A stretch of 64,000 nucleotides of DNA from an uncultured Robinsoniella sp. (GCA_900540475.1 UQGG01000008.1:136173-200172), one strand, 5' to 3'; shown: positions 48,389-57,982, counted from the first letter of the stretch. Numbers and translations are program-made. The notes: generated by a model not told the origin, from the letters alone.

Positions 48389-50629
48389 CTACTTTCTCAA
48401 ATAAAACCGCTCATAATCTTCCACACTGCTGTCCACTCCTATAAACACCTGGAATTCTCCAGCTTCACTCTCAAAAACCTTATTTTCGGAATAAAAACGA
48501 AGCATCTCTTCCCTGATCTCAAACGTTACGGATTTTTCCTCTCCCGGAAGTAAATGTACCTTGCAAAATCCTTTTAACTCTTTTACCGGTCGTACAACAC
48601 TGGCTTTCACATCCCGGATGTACAGCTGCAGCACCTGTGTACCTGCTGTCTCACCGGTATTCTTAATCTTTACCGTTGCATTTAGTACTTGCCCAAGCTT
48701 CATTTCTCTGCGGTCAAGCTCTGCCTTAGAAACCTCAAAGCTGGTGTAACTGAGTCCGTATCCAAAAGGATAGAGGGGTGTATTTGGAATGTCCAGGTAT
48801 TTTGAACGGAACCTGTCCTTGTCTTTTCCAGGGACGTGGGGCCTGCCGGTAGAGTACTCATTATAGTGTACCGGAACCTGCCCAACGCTGTAGGGAAAGC
48901 TCATAGTCAATTTACCGGTGGGATTGTATGTTCCGGTCAGTACATCCAGGATGGCATGACCGCCTTCTGTTCCGGGCATCCACACTTCCAATACGGCTTT
49001 TGCCTTCCCGGAAATCTCCCGGATGTCCAATGGCCGACCGTTAAAAAGGACTACCGCTACATTGGGCTGGACCTGACAGATTTTACGGAATAATTCCATC
49101 TGTACTTCAGGTATTACAATCTCTGCCCTGCTGCACGCCTCTCCTGACTGGAGACGGTGTTCACCCAGCGGCATGATTACAAGGTCCGCCTCTTTTGCCG
49201 CCTCTATGGCTTCCTGCAGCATTTTTTCCTGCTTAACTTTTTCTGCCTCCAGGTTCGTGGCAGCCTTTGACTCTTCTTCCGCGCCCTCACCGGAATTAAA
49301 TCCTTCCAGTTTTACCGTGTCATCTAACACAGGGCATCCCTGGAAAAATGTGGTTTTGCTTTGATCCAGTACTTCCATGGCTGCATCCCGGATAGAGACA
49401 GCATCTTCACTTGTTCCGATAAAAGACCATGCCCCCAGAATATTATGGTTGTCTGTATATGGTCCTATAAACGCAGTCTTTTGTTCTTTACGGATCGGAA
49501 GAATGCCTTCATTTTTCAGCAAGACAAAAGACTTGCGTGCACATTCCCTTGCCAGTTCGCGGTGTTCTCTACAGAGTATGATTTCCCTGCTTTTTTCCTC
49601 ATCTGCATCCTTATACGGGTTCTCGAAGAGTCCCAGCTTATTTTTCAACTCCAGAATCCGCATGGCTGCCTCATCTACCAGGCTCTCCTCTACGGTTCCG
49701 TTTTGGATCAGTTCAAGGAGGCGCTCGGAGTATATGCCTGTCATCATATCGATATCCACGCCCGCCGCAATTGATCTTTTAGCTGCATCAGAGCGGTCCT
49801 CACAATAACCGTGATAAATAATCTCTTCCATTGCAGCCCAGTCTGAAATCAATACGCCGTCAAATCCCATTTCATCCCGGAGGATATCCCGCATCAGCCA
49901 TTTATTACCTGTAGCCGGAACGCCGTCTATGGTGTTAAAAGACGTCATCACCAGGGCACTTCCCGCCTCGATTCCTGCCTGGTAAGCAGGAAGATAAAAT
50001 TCCCGTAAAGTATGTTCTGACAGCTCCACCGTATTGTAATCCCGCCCGGCATCCGGTGCCCCATAGCCTGCAAAATGCTTAATGCACGCAGCAACCCGGT
50101 AGGGTTCTTTTAAATCACTGCCCTGGAAGCCTTCCACCATTGCTTTGGAAAAGCAGCTGTTCAAATAGGTGTCTTCTCCTGTGGATTCCATGACTCTTCC
50201 CCATCTGGCATCCCTTACAAGGTCAACCATTGGTGCAAACGTCACGTGAAGCCCTGCTACCGCTGCCTCCTTAGCCGCTGCCTGTGCACAGCGCCTGGAT
50301 AATTCCGGTTCAAATGTAGCCCCCTGCCCCAGAGGAATGGGGAATACGGTTTTAAATCCATTGATTACATCCAGCATAAACAGCAGTGGAATATGATGTG
50401 GCTGCTGTTCCATATATGCTTTTTGTACCTTCTTCACCACATCCGCTCCTAAAAGCCCGATTACGGAGCCTGCCTGCGCCACGCTTTCTTCCGTAAACCC
50501 GTTTTCTCTCATGGGTCCGGTGATTACGGTTTTCCCCAGATAAAAGTCTCCGGTCACCTGCAGCATCTGATTAATCTTTTCTTCCAAAGACATGCTTTTT
50601 AATAATTGCTCTAATTCTGACTGTTTCAT
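48389..50629 (-). CDS. GH3 beta-glycosidase (beta-glucosidase/xylosidase type)
   Basis: 746 residues, three-domain GH3. N-terminal barrel with GLHVTFAPMVDLVRDARWGR and CIKHFAGYGAP. The nucleophile Asp is in GFDGVLISDWAAM. The alpha/beta sandwich has FVLLKNEGILPI and GSGEACSRAE-like QSGEACSRAE (acid/base region). A C-terminal fibronectin-III-like domain has LYPFGYGLSYTSFEV ... IGVDSSVEDYE. No signal peptide, so it is cytoplasmic and hydrolyses imported oligosaccharides. The start at 50629 has AAAGGGA 7 bp upstream; the frame is open to 50731, into the regulator gene, and is rejected. It is the last gene of the YesMN-importer operon. Confidence 0.94.
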   Translation of the reverse strand: MKQSELEQLLKSMSLEEKINQMLQVTGDFYLGKTVITGPMRENGFTEESVAQAGSVIGLLGADVVKKVQKAYMEQQPHHIPLLFMLDVINGFKTVFPIPLGQGATFEPELSRRCAQAAAKEAAVAGLHVTFAPMVDLVRDARWGRVMESTGEDTYLNSCFSKAMVEGFQGSDLKEPYRVAACIKHFAGYGAPDAGRDYNTVELSEHTLREFYLPAYQAGIEAGSALVMTSFNTIDGVPATGNKWLMRDILRDEMGFDGVLISDWAAMEEIIYHGYCEDRSDAAKRSIAAGVDIDMMTGIYSERLLELIQNGTVEESLVDEAAMRILELKNKLGLFENPYKDADEEKSREIILCREHRELARECARKSFVLLKNEGILPIRKEQKTAFIGPYTDNHNILGAWSFIGTSEDAVSIRDAAMEVLDQSKTTFFQGCPVLDDTVKLEGFNSGEGAEEESKAATNLEAEKVKQEKMLQEAIEAAKEADLVIMPLGEHRLQSGEACSRAEIVIPEVQMELFRKICQVQPNVAVVLFNGRPLDIREISGKAKAVLEVWMPGTEGGHAILDVLTGTYNPTGKLTMSFPYSVGQVPVHYNEYSTGRPHVPGKDKDRFRSKYLDIPNTPLYPFGYGLSYTSFEVSKAELDRREMKLGQVLNATVKIKNTGETAGTQVLQLYIRDVKASVVRPVKELKGFCKVHLLPGEEKSVTFEIREEMLRFYSENKVFESEAGEFQVFIGVDSSVEDYERFYLRK

Positions 50630-50684
50630 ACTTTGATCCCTTTGTAACGGTTCAGTGCCTGCTGAATCCTTACATCCCTTTCTT

Positions 50685-52274
50685 TTATTCGCTATAATTT
50701 CTTCTATATTCCAGCGGCGAACATCCTGCATTCTCCCGGAACATTTTCGTAAAATAGGAAAAATTGCTGTATCCTACATGAATGGATACTGTATTAATGG
50801 GCAGCTTACTCTGTGTCAAAAGCTTTTTCGCCACTTCCACACGTTTCTGAATCAAATAATTGCTAATGGAGATACCGGTCTCTTTCTTAAATATTCTGGA
50901 GATATAATCTGTATTCAGATACACCAGATCAGCCAGGTCACTCCTTCGTATGTCTTCCTGGTAATGCATATCAATATACCTGCGCAGTTCATCCACCACA
51001 GAGGTTGCCTCCTGGACAAACCCGATGTGATTTACTGCCTTTTTGACGTAATGGCTGACAAATTCCTTTGCGCCCCATATTCCGTCTACCGCCATCAGAT
51101 AAGCCTGTTCACTCTCCTTTACCCCGAAGAGCAGATGTGCGGTGACCTCCTGAACTGCCAGATAGGAATAGATCATCTGGACCACATCCATCCGAAACTT
51201 TTTCAGGCTTTCCAGGGTAATCATCACTTCCTGTTCCATTTGCTCCAGATACGCATACATACAGGAAATCAAATCTTCTGTTTTTTTCTCTTCCAGAAGT
51301 GTTTTCCACATCTGCAGATGGGGATTCTGATATTCAATTTCCTTGTGCTCATAATTCTCTGCACACATTACACAGTTCCAGACTGCCAGATTTTCTTCCC
51401 TCATTTTCGTAAGGGCGGCGAAACTGTCAGAAAGATGTTCCAATGAGACCTGATTTCCTGCCCCGAACCAGATATCTTTCTTTAGTTTTCCCTTTGCCCA
51501 GGACAGAAACATCTCCATAATTTCAGGCAGTTTGTCCGTATCCGCTCTTTCTTTATTACGGCAGTCCTTCTTTCTTAATATGGCGACATAGCGGTAACGC
51601 AGTTCCGGATAAACGATTTCCACTTCAAAACCCATATCCTCTACAAGCTCGCCCAGAACATTTCTGATTATAAATTCCAGGATGCTTTCATCCCAGTTTT
51701 CAGAAGTTCTGCCGCTGTCGTAACAGTGCAGATACAGAGGTATAAAGATGTCTTCCATTGTATAATCCAGGTGCTCAAATGCCGGAAAATCCAGAACCGT
51801 ATATTGATCTTCCAGAACATCCTTTAGAAAATTTTCATGCACAAGCCTTTTATTCAGATCCCACTTTTCACATCCGGTTTGGTATTCTTTGAATTTCTGC
51901 TGCATTTCACATTTTTCCACTGCTTTGTCCAGTACCTCTGACAGCTTTTCAAAATCAATCGGTTTTAGCAGATAATCTACGGACTCCAATGCTATTGCTT
52001 TCTTAACAAACTCAAATTCTGCATAGCTGGTTAAGAATATCACCTGTATGGGATACGCCTGTTCCCGCACCCAGTCCACAAAGTCCAGCCCGGTTCCCTG
52101 GGGCATCACGATATCGCTGATAATGATCCCTATTGGAATCATCTCTACAATAGTCTGCGCCTGCTGCATACTGTTTGCCGTATAAATTTTCGTAACCGGC
52201 AGCCTGTCCCAGCAGATATTTTTCTTAATACTGTCAATCACATAATTTTCATCATCTACAATTAGAATGTTCAT
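50685..52274 (-). CDS. YesN-like response regulator, AraC-type output
   Basis: 529 residues, the long YesN form. The receiver domain (1-about 120) has VDDEN acidic residues, Asp54 in IIISDIVMP, and YLLKPI. A long middle region (about 125-420) of unknown fold follows. The AraC double HTH is at about 425-529 (DIRRSDLADLVYLNTDYISRIFKKE, HVGYSNFSYFTKMFRE). It lies after the sensor gene and before GH3. It probably activates the importer promoter at 57917-57945 through the direct repeats there. Confidence 0.95.
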   Translation of the reverse strand: MNILIVDDENYVIDSIKKNICWDRLPVTKIYTANSMQQAQTIVEMIPIGIIISDIVMPQGTGLDFVDWVREQAYPIQVIFLTSYAEFEFVKKAIALESVDYLLKPIDFEKLSEVLDKAVEKCEMQQKFKEYQTGCEKWDLNKRLVHENFLKDVLEDQYTVLDFPAFEHLDYTMEDIFIPLYLHCYDSGRTSENWDESILEFIIRNVLGELVEDMGFEVEIVYPELRYRYVAILRKKDCRNKERADTDKLPEIMEMFLSWAKGKLKKDIWFGAGNQVSLEHLSDSFAALTKMREENLAVWNCVMCAENYEHKEIEYQNPHLQMWKTLLEEKKTEDLISCMYAYLEQMEQEVMITLESLKKFRMDVVQMIYSYLAVQEVTAHLLFGVKESEQAYLMAVDGIWGAKEFVSHYVKKAVNHIGFVQEATSVVDELRRYIDMHYQEDIRRSDLADLVYLNTDYISRIFKKETGISISNYLIQKRVEVAKKLLTQSKLPINTVSIHVGYSNFSYFTKMFRENAGCSPLEYRRNYSE

Positions 52275-52328
52275 GGTAATACCCCATTATTTCTTTGTGG
52301 GAGCTCACAGCTGTCAAAAAGCAATTTT

Positions 52329-54230
52329 TCAAATACATTTTGCACCGCCGGCTTCTTCCAACGGTATATGAATATCTACAATCGCTCCCCCCAAAGGGCT
52401 GTTAGCAAAATAAATCTCACCCTTATCTGCACGATCCCCATAAAAATACTGAAACCTCTTCAGGCAGTTTTGAATCCCAAATCCATGTCCATTGGAATTT
52501 TCCAGAGGAATCCCCTGATTCAACCGATCCAGAACTTCTTTCGGAAATCCCTTGCCGGTATCGGAAATATATATATTCACAAATTCTCCCTCTTCCCGTT
52601 CCTCCGGATACACCGTAACCGAAATCAGAATCTTTCGCTCCATGGTCAGCGCATGTTTTGCTGCATTTTCTACAAATACCTGAATCAGAAATGGAAAAAT
52701 CTCCGCATTTATGACTTCTTCGTTTTGCTCCATATAGTATTCAAATCCGCCCTGATAGCGGAGTAACAAAATGTCCAGATAATTCCTGCAATGATTCAGT
52801 TCCGCTTCAATCTTCACTTTTTCCAGATTATTTTTGAAGACGTACTGGAGATAATCCGCCGTAATAGCTGACATTTTCCTGGCACTTTGATATTCTTTGA
52901 AATCAATCATACTGTAAATAAAATTCAGGCAGTTTAAATAAAAATGCGGTCTGATCTGCAGTTTTAAAAAATCCATCTCTATCTTTTGTTTTTCCAGTTC
53001 CTGCTCATACAAAGTAATCTTTAACTTCCGGATCTGATGCATCATTTTACGGAACTGCCCATCCATCTGCTCCAGCTCCAGAAGATTGCCGTTGGTAATA
53101 TGATAAGTATAATCCCCGGCATCATACTGAAGCAGATTATCTGTAAATTTCGAAATGGGGCTGAGTACATACTTTCTCAGGTAAAATACCGTCCCATACC
53201 CTGCCGACAGAAGCACCAGTACCAGGACAAACAAAGCCGCCAGAACTACTGACAGAATACCGATGATCTTTTCTCCCGAAATATGAAGTTCCAGGAAAAA
53301 CGGTGCACGTTTCATTTCTTTTACAATCATTGTCCACTCTTTTTTCCCGGCACCATATTCCCCGGCAGCATATTTCTCAGATCCATCCTCCCCCGCGGCG
53401 AAGTTTCCGGTATTTTTATTTTCATTGTCTTCTTTCTTTCTGCTGGTGTCATCTTCCTGCCTGTTATCGTTTTCTTTCTGACTGTTATCGTCTTCTTTCT
53501 TCCTGCTGTTGACTTCAATTCCCTTATCCGTAATTCTGCCGATGATCTGACCGTCATGGCTGACCATCTGCACATAGCCGTCACCGCCGGATGTAATCTT
53601 CCAAAAAGGTTCCAGGATATCTTTTACATTTACATAGCACCCCAGATAAATTCCCTTTTTCTGTGCCGCCTTATATACATAGTTGCCTTCATCCAGGAAC
53701 AGGCTGTCCCATTTTTGCTTTATGGAATATGTAGTATTTTTCTTTGTTTGGATTTTTTCAATCAGGGAACTCTTTATCTTGTCGCTAAGCAGATCCGTAT
53801 CTGCATCCAGATCCAGATTGATAAACTGTCCCAGCTCCTCCAGATACAGAAAAAAATGATACTCTTCTCCGTATTCCCAGGTAAACTGCAGAAAATCTTC
53901 TCGGATCTTTCCGATGGCATAATTGACCTGGATATCATTTTTGCTGTCTTCACAGATCAACTCTACATTTTTCCGAAAGACAGATTCCTCGGAGCTGTCC
54001 TCCATGATATTGATCAGGATTCTGCGGCTAATGCGGAAAAAGCGGTTATCCAGCTCATCCATATAGAGTTCTGACATCTCATTCATATTCTTAATTGCCT
54101 GCTTGCGGATATTCTCAAGGATAACGCCGCCCAGAAAAATATAGAGAATTAAAACGGGAATTAATATCTTTACAATTCCTTTCATTTGCTGTGCAATATT
54201 TTTCTGCCGCCTATCCTTCTTACTAATCAC
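52329..54230 (-). CDS. YesM-like sensor histidine kinase with a charged insert in the sensor domain
   Basis: 633 residues. Membrane segments at about 18-38 and 310-338 flank the extracytoplasmic sensor. Within it, about 240-300 is a run of short Lys/Glu/Asp/Asn/Gln repeats (KKEDDNSQKENDN, then TSRKKEDNENK) and a Gly/Ala-rich stretch, unlike the rest of the domain. HAMP-like linker, then phospho-acceptor LQIRPHFYLNCLNFIYS and the ATPase domain with IQVFVENAAKHA and ISDTGKGFP. The start is GTG with AAGGAG 7 bp upstream. It lies 14 bp after the permease gene and pairs with the regulator at 50685. Confidence 0.92.
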   Translation of the reverse strand: MISKKDRRQKNIAQQMKGIVKILIPVLILYIFLGGVILENIRKQAIKNMNEMSELYMDELDNRFFRISRRILINIMEDSSEESVFRKNVELICEDSKNDIQVNYAIGKIREDFLQFTWEYGEEYHFFLYLEELGQFINLDLDADTDLLSDKIKSSLIEKIQTKKNTTYSIKQKWDSLFLDEGNYVYKAAQKKGIYLGCYVNVKDILEPFWKITSGGDGYVQMVSHDGQIIGRITDKGIEVNSRKKEDDNSQKENDNRQEDDTSRKKEDNENKNTGNFAAGEDGSEKYAAGEYGAGKKEWTMIVKEMKRAPFFLELHISGEKIIGILSVVLAALFVLVLVLLSAGYGTVFYLRKYVLSPISKFTDNLLQYDAGDYTYHITNGNLLELEQMDGQFRKMMHQIRKLKITLYEQELEKQKIEMDFLKLQIRPHFYLNCLNFIYSMIDFKEYQSARKMSAITADYLQYVFKNNLEKVKIEAELNHCRNYLDILLLRYQGGFEYYMEQNEEVINAEIFPFLIQVFVENAAKHALTMERKILISVTVYPEEREEGEFVNIYISDTGKGFPKEVLDRLNQGIPLENSNGHGFGIQNCLKRFQYFYGDRADKGEIYFANSPLGGAIVDIHIPLEEAGGAKCI

Positions 54231-54244
54231 ATCACCACTCCTTA

Positions 54245-55147
54245 CTAGCCCTTAACGGCTCCCAGCGTTATTCCTTCCGAAAAATATTTCTGTAAAAACG
54301 GATAGATCAAAAACAACGGCAGCATTGCAATAAATGCGATTGCCATACGAATTGATATAGTAGGCATCTTTGCAACTTCAGCCCCTATATTTCCCACCAC
54401 CTTGCCGCTTGCAAGGTATTGGATATCCGTAATCATCTGGTTTAACAGATTCTGTATCCCATATAACTTCTGACCGCTATTTCCTGATAAATAGTATAAA
54501 CCATTCGTCCAGTCATTCCAATAGGCAAGTCCGGAAAACAGACCCATCGTAACAAGAATCGGCTTGCCGAGGGGAATCACTATTTTTCCAAAGATCTGGA
54601 AATGGGTTGCACCATCGATCTTAGCTGCCTCATACAGTGCATCCGGGATACTTCCGGTAAAATATGTGCGGATTAACAAAATATTATTAGCACTCAGCAA
54701 AAGATTTGGAACCAGCAATGCAAAGAGCGTATTTTTAATATGGAAATAATTTACATACATCAGATAAGAAGGTACTAATCCGCCATTAAAGAGCATGGTA
54801 AAAAACACAAAAAAGGTAATTGCCCGTCTGTGAGGCAATGTTTTCACCGATAAGGGATACGCCATGAGGGCAGACATTGTGACATTAACCGCCGTTCCCA
54901 AAAGCGTTACAAGAATGGTAATTCCATAAGCCCTTAAAATCTTATCGCCCTGCCGGATAATATACTGATACGCATAAAGGCTGAGTTGTTTTGGAAAAAA
55001 GGAATACCCCTCCCGGATCAGTGTATTCTCATCTGTTATTGATGAGATAAAAACAAGCAGAAACGGTAAAATAATAGAAAGCGTTACGATTATAAGCAGC
55101 ATATTAATGATGATCTGATAGCGTTTGTTCTTTTTTGAATTATACAT
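54245..55147 (-). CDS. CUT1-type ABC permease (LplC/YtcP type)
   Basis: 300 residues with six membrane segments. It starts MYNSKKNKRYQIIINMLLIIVTLSIILPFLLVF. EAA loop: ALYEAAKIDGATHFQIFGKIVIP (about 190-212). The end is KYFSEGITLGAVKG, characteristic of the LplC/YtcP group that pairs with large binding proteins. GAGG lies 7 bp before the ATG at 55147; the frame is open to 55192 without a better site. Confidence 0.94.
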   Translation of the reverse strand: MYNSKKNKRYQIIINMLLIIVTLSIILPFLLVFISSITDENTLIREGYSFFPKQLSLYAYQYIIRQGDKILRAYGITILVTLLGTAVNVTMSALMAYPLSVKTLPHRRAITFFVFFTMLFNGGLVPSYLMYVNYFHIKNTLFALLVPNLLLSANNILLIRTYFTGSIPDALYEAAKIDGATHFQIFGKIVIPLGKPILVTMGLFSGLAYWNDWTNGLYYLSGNSGQKLYGIQNLLNQMITDIQYLASGKVVGNIGAEVAKMPTISIRMAIAFIAMLPLFLIYPFLQKYFSEGITLGAVKG

Positions 55148-55203
55148 CTTTATACCTCTTGCATATCGCAGGCCTGCCTGCAATACTGCCACATTTAAAT
55201 CCC

Positions 55204-55255
55204 GTTGAAAGAATCTTTGCGTGGCTTCCTTTCTGTTTACTGAGTTTCTTTCAAC
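55204..55255 (-). other. Inverted repeat between the two permease genes
   Basis: GTTGAAAGAA (55204-55213) and TTCTTTCAAC (55246-55255) are complementary over 10 bp across a 32-base loop, in the 160-bp gap between the permease genes. The gap holds no ORF. Confidence 0.45.
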
Positions 55256-55307
55256 TAATTCACACCGCGTATTGCGGATCTGTCTGCCGCTGACACCTAA
55301 TTCGTTT

Positions 55308-56231
55308 CTAAAATAGGGCTTTTTCTTTATCCGACCGTCTGACTATCCAATTGCTGACCATAACCACTGCAAATCCCACAAGAGACTGATAAACACCTGC
55401 CGCCGAAGACATGCTGATATTTCCCTGTTCAATTAATGCACGATAGACATAGGTATCAATTACATTTGTGGTAGGAAGAAGGACACCGGAATTCATGGGA
55501 ACCTGGTAAAATAGCCCAAAATCCGAATAGAAGATTCTACCGATACTTAAAAGCAGCAGTGTAATGATTGTAGGAATCATACACGGGAGCGTAATTTTCT
55601 TAATCTCCTGCCATTTCGTCGCCCCGTCCAGCCTGGCTGCCTCATAAAATGTGGGGTCTATGCCAATCAGTGTAGCAATATAGATTAAGCACCCATACCC
55701 AACTCCTTTCCAGCAGTTGGCAATCACTAAGATAAAGGGCCAGTATTCCGGTTTCTGGTACCACTGTACCGGATCAATATGAAGTGCCTTTAATATGGAG
55801 TTATTCACCATTCCGTTCTCTGCACTTAACATGGCATAAACAATATAGCTGAGAATGACCATAGACATTAAAAAAGGAAGCAAAATAGCGCTCTGATATA
55901 ATTTTTTCATTTTCTTACTGCGGATTTGCGTGATTAAAATGGCAATTGCAATTCCAATCACCATATTAACGAATATAAAGGCAAGATTGTATAATAAGGT
56001 ATTCCTGGTAATCATCCATGCCTGATCCGATGAAAACAGAAACTTAAAGTTATCGAATCCACAAAATGGACTGGCTAAAATCCCCTTTGAAAAATCAACC
56101 TTCTTAAAGGCAATTATCATACCTGCCATAGGGATATAATTGTTTATAATTAAGTAGAGTACACCCGGTAAAATCATTAGATACAGCGGGAAATGTTTTT
56201 TGTAAACCAACAGCTTTGATTTTTTGTTCAC
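55308..56231 (-). CDS. CUT1-type ABC permease (LplB/YtcO type)
   Basis: 307 residues, six membrane segments, starting MNKKSKLLVYKKHFPLYLMILPGVLYLIINNYIPMAGM, the LplB pattern. EAA loop: FYEAARLDGATKWQEIKKITLP (about 193-214). The start is GTG with AAAGGAG 7 bp upstream. It follows the binding-protein gene, with a perfect stem-loop between them. Confidence 0.95.
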   Translation of the reverse strand: MNKKSKLLVYKKHFPLYLMILPGVLYLIINNYIPMAGMIIAFKKVDFSKGILASPFCGFDNFKFLFSSDQAWMITRNTLLYNLAFIFVNMVIGIAIAILITQIRSKKMKKLYQSAILLPFLMSMVILSYIVYAMLSAENGMVNNSILKALHIDPVQWYQKPEYWPFILVIANCWKGVGYGCLIYIATLIGIDPTFYEAARLDGATKWQEIKKITLPCMIPTIITLLLLSIGRIFYSDFGLFYQVPMNSGVLLPTTNVIDTYVYRALIEQGNISMSSAAGVYQSLVGFAVVMVSNWIVRRSDKEKALF

Positions 56232-56248
56232 ATTTATTCTCCTTTAAA

Positions 56249-56278
56249 ACTGCCGTAAAACCCTTGTTTTACGGCAGT
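56249..56278 (-). other. Perfect 13-bp stem-loop between binding-protein and permease genes
   Basis: ACTGCCGTAAAAC (56249-56261) and GTTTTACGGCAGT (56266-56278) pair with a 4-base loop, 36 bp after the binding-protein stop. On the minus strand the last arm ends in GGCAGT, followed by TTTAAAGG. It is the third such element in the window. Confidence 0.78.
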
Positions 56279-56313
56279 CATTCCATTTCTATTTGTCTGT
56301 CTGTGCCAGTTTA

Positions 56314-57849
56314 TCAATCACGCTTAAGCCATTCATCAAACTGTTTCTGTTTCGCCTCTATAACGCGATCAATTCCCGCTGCTTCCAGATCTTTTAGAAA
56401 TTTAGGAATGTATTCTTCGGGATTTACAGATCCGCTGTTTAGAGATCCCCGGTATTGAGATACCACATTAGCCAACGCAGAGACGTCGCTTTCTACCGCT
56501 GAATCATCAAATAAAAAGCCCATTGCTTTAGAATCCCTTGCACTCTCGTTAAACTCCTCCATTTTTTCCCAGAGCTTTGGATCACTGCCATTCCATTTAT
56601 GTGCGATAAACTGATTGGGTAATTCCCAGCCCAGGTTCAGGCTGTATCCTACATTATCCGTGGTGATTCCTTCTGGATAGTTGATAATATCATTTTCCTG
56701 ATCTTCCACCACATAGTCCGTTCCTTCTTCACCCCAGTTCAGGAGGTTCATAATATCCTTACTTCCATAAATATAATCCAGTACCTGCATGGTCTTATCC
56801 GGGTTTTCGCAGTTTTGAGCTATTGAAAATATAATTCCGGAATAGGTCTGACAGTTTTTAATCGGATAGTCCCTGAACTTCACGATCTCAAAATCATATC
56901 CTGTAGAACTTTTAAATTCTACTGGAGTACCTGGATGGTACGCAAAGAACAATGAGAACAGGTTTCCTGCTTTGCATACCGTTCTCCAGTTTTCCGTTGC
57001 CGTACCTGCATCTTTGCTGATATAGCCTTTCTGATACCAGTCATAAAGCATTTTTGTGGTCTGCATGTACCAGTCACTTGCAAATAAATTTTCAATTTTT
57101 GTATTATCGGTCTGATCCATCAGTACCCCTAACCCGTTTGCATCAGACAGCGTATCTCCCGGGAATAACCTGTCCAGAGGCGTGTCCCCGCTGTTAATAG
57201 AAAATAACATGGTCATATCCGGCTCTCCCTTTTTAACAGCCTCATAGACCTTTTCCAAATCCTTTGGTTCCTTAATTGCAGATGTGTCAATATTATATTT
57301 TTCTATGATATCTTTTCTCATGAAAACAGCAGGAATACTGCCACGCTCGATTTGATTCGGCACTCCGTAGAGAAATCCGTCTACCGAATTCAGCTTTAAT
57401 ACCTCTTCTCCGTAGATTTCTTTTAAGTTTGTCCCATGCTTTTCTACCAGCTCCGACATATCCATGATCTGTCCTGCATGCATAAACTTCATAGCCCCCG
57501 TAGCATTTGTGTAAAAGCAGTCTATTTTCTCATCCCCTGATAACATTAACTGCAGCTGCTGAGATGCACTTGCCCAGGGAAGCATTACAATATCCAGCTT
57601 AGCATTCAACTCTTTTTCCAGAATTTCATTGATCTTTCCTTCAATTCTCTCTTCATCCTGGGGCTGGCTTCCCTGCAGAACCATAGTAACCGTATAAGGC
57701 TCTCCTTTGTCATTCGTCTCACTGCCCCCGGATTCACTGCCGGTTCCTGCAGTTCCGGCAGTTCCTGCTGCACTTCCACCGCCGCATCCTGCCAGAGATA
57801 ACGTTAATATACCTGCTAGTACAAGGCTGATCCATTTACTCTTTTTCAT
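56314..57849 (-). CDS. Large sugar-binding lipoprotein (LplA/YtcQ type)
   Basis: 511 residues. The signal peptide has lipobox LSLAGC with lipidated Cys22, then a Gly/Ala/Thr-rich linker and the mature start PYTVTMVLQGSQPQDEERIEGKINEILEKEL. Such binding proteins of more than 500 residues with LplB/LplC permeases import complex oligosaccharides. The ATG at 57849 has CAGGAGG 7 bp upstream; the TTG one codon earlier is not needed. It is the first gene of the importer-YesMN-GH3 operon, behind a promoter with two direct repeats. Confidence 0.94.
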   Translation of the reverse strand: MKKSKWISLVLAGILTLSLAGCGGGSAAGTAGTAGTGSESGGSETNDKGEPYTVTMVLQGSQPQDEERIEGKINEILEKELNAKLDIVMLPWASASQQLQLMLSGDEKIDCFYTNATGAMKFMHAGQIMDMSELVEKHGTNLKEIYGEEVLKLNSVDGFLYGVPNQIERGSIPAVFMRKDIIEKYNIDTSAIKEPKDLEKVYEAVKKGEPDMTMLFSINSGDTPLDRLFPGDTLSDANGLGVLMDQTDNTKIENLFASDWYMQTTKMLYDWYQKGYISKDAGTATENWRTVCKAGNLFSLFFAYHPGTPVEFKSSTGYDFEIVKFRDYPIKNCQTYSGIIFSIAQNCENPDKTMQVLDYIYGSKDIMNLLNWGEEGTDYVVEDQENDIINYPEGITTDNVGYSLNLGWELPNQFIAHKWNGSDPKLWEKMEEFNESARDSKAMGFLFDDSAVESDVSALANVVSQYRGSLNSGSVNPEEYIPKFLKDLEAAGIDRVIEAKQKQFDEWLKRD

Positions 57850-57916
57850 CAATTTTCCTCCTGATAGGTCTTCGGGGATGTCTAAAATCCATTCCCTCCG
57901 ATTAATTTATAGTGGT

Positions 57917-57945
57917 ATTATAGCTGTGATTAAAAAAGATTGCTA
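57917..57945 (-). promoter_or_regulatory. Activator-dependent promoter of the GH3 importer operon
   Basis: On the minus strand TATAAT (57922-57917) is consensus; the hexamer at 17-bp spacing, TAGCAA (57945-57940), is a poor -35. The direct repeats start 2 bp further upstream. Confidence 0.6.
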
Positions 57946-57947
57946 TA

Positions 57948-57982
57948 ACTGGTCTGACTTCATACTATCACTGGTTTGACTT
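57948..57982 (-). promoter_or_regulatory. Two 13-bp direct repeats, likely sites of the YesN-type regulator
   Basis: ACTGGTCTGACTT (57948-57960) and ACTGGTTTGACTT (57970-57982) on the plus strand differ at one base and are exactly 22 bp apart, about two helical turns. Their position next to a weak -35 is typical of AraC-family activator binding. Confidence 0.7.

Noticed and set aside
50655..51446. 263-residue plus-strand frame
   Set aside because: It is antisense to the YesN-type regulator gene, with a composition typical of a shadow frame rich in Phe, His and Cys.
53283..54074. 263-residue plus-strand frame with hydrophobic stretches
   Set aside because: It is antisense to the YesM-like kinase. 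The hydrophobic look comes from reading the charged insert and membrane codons backwards.
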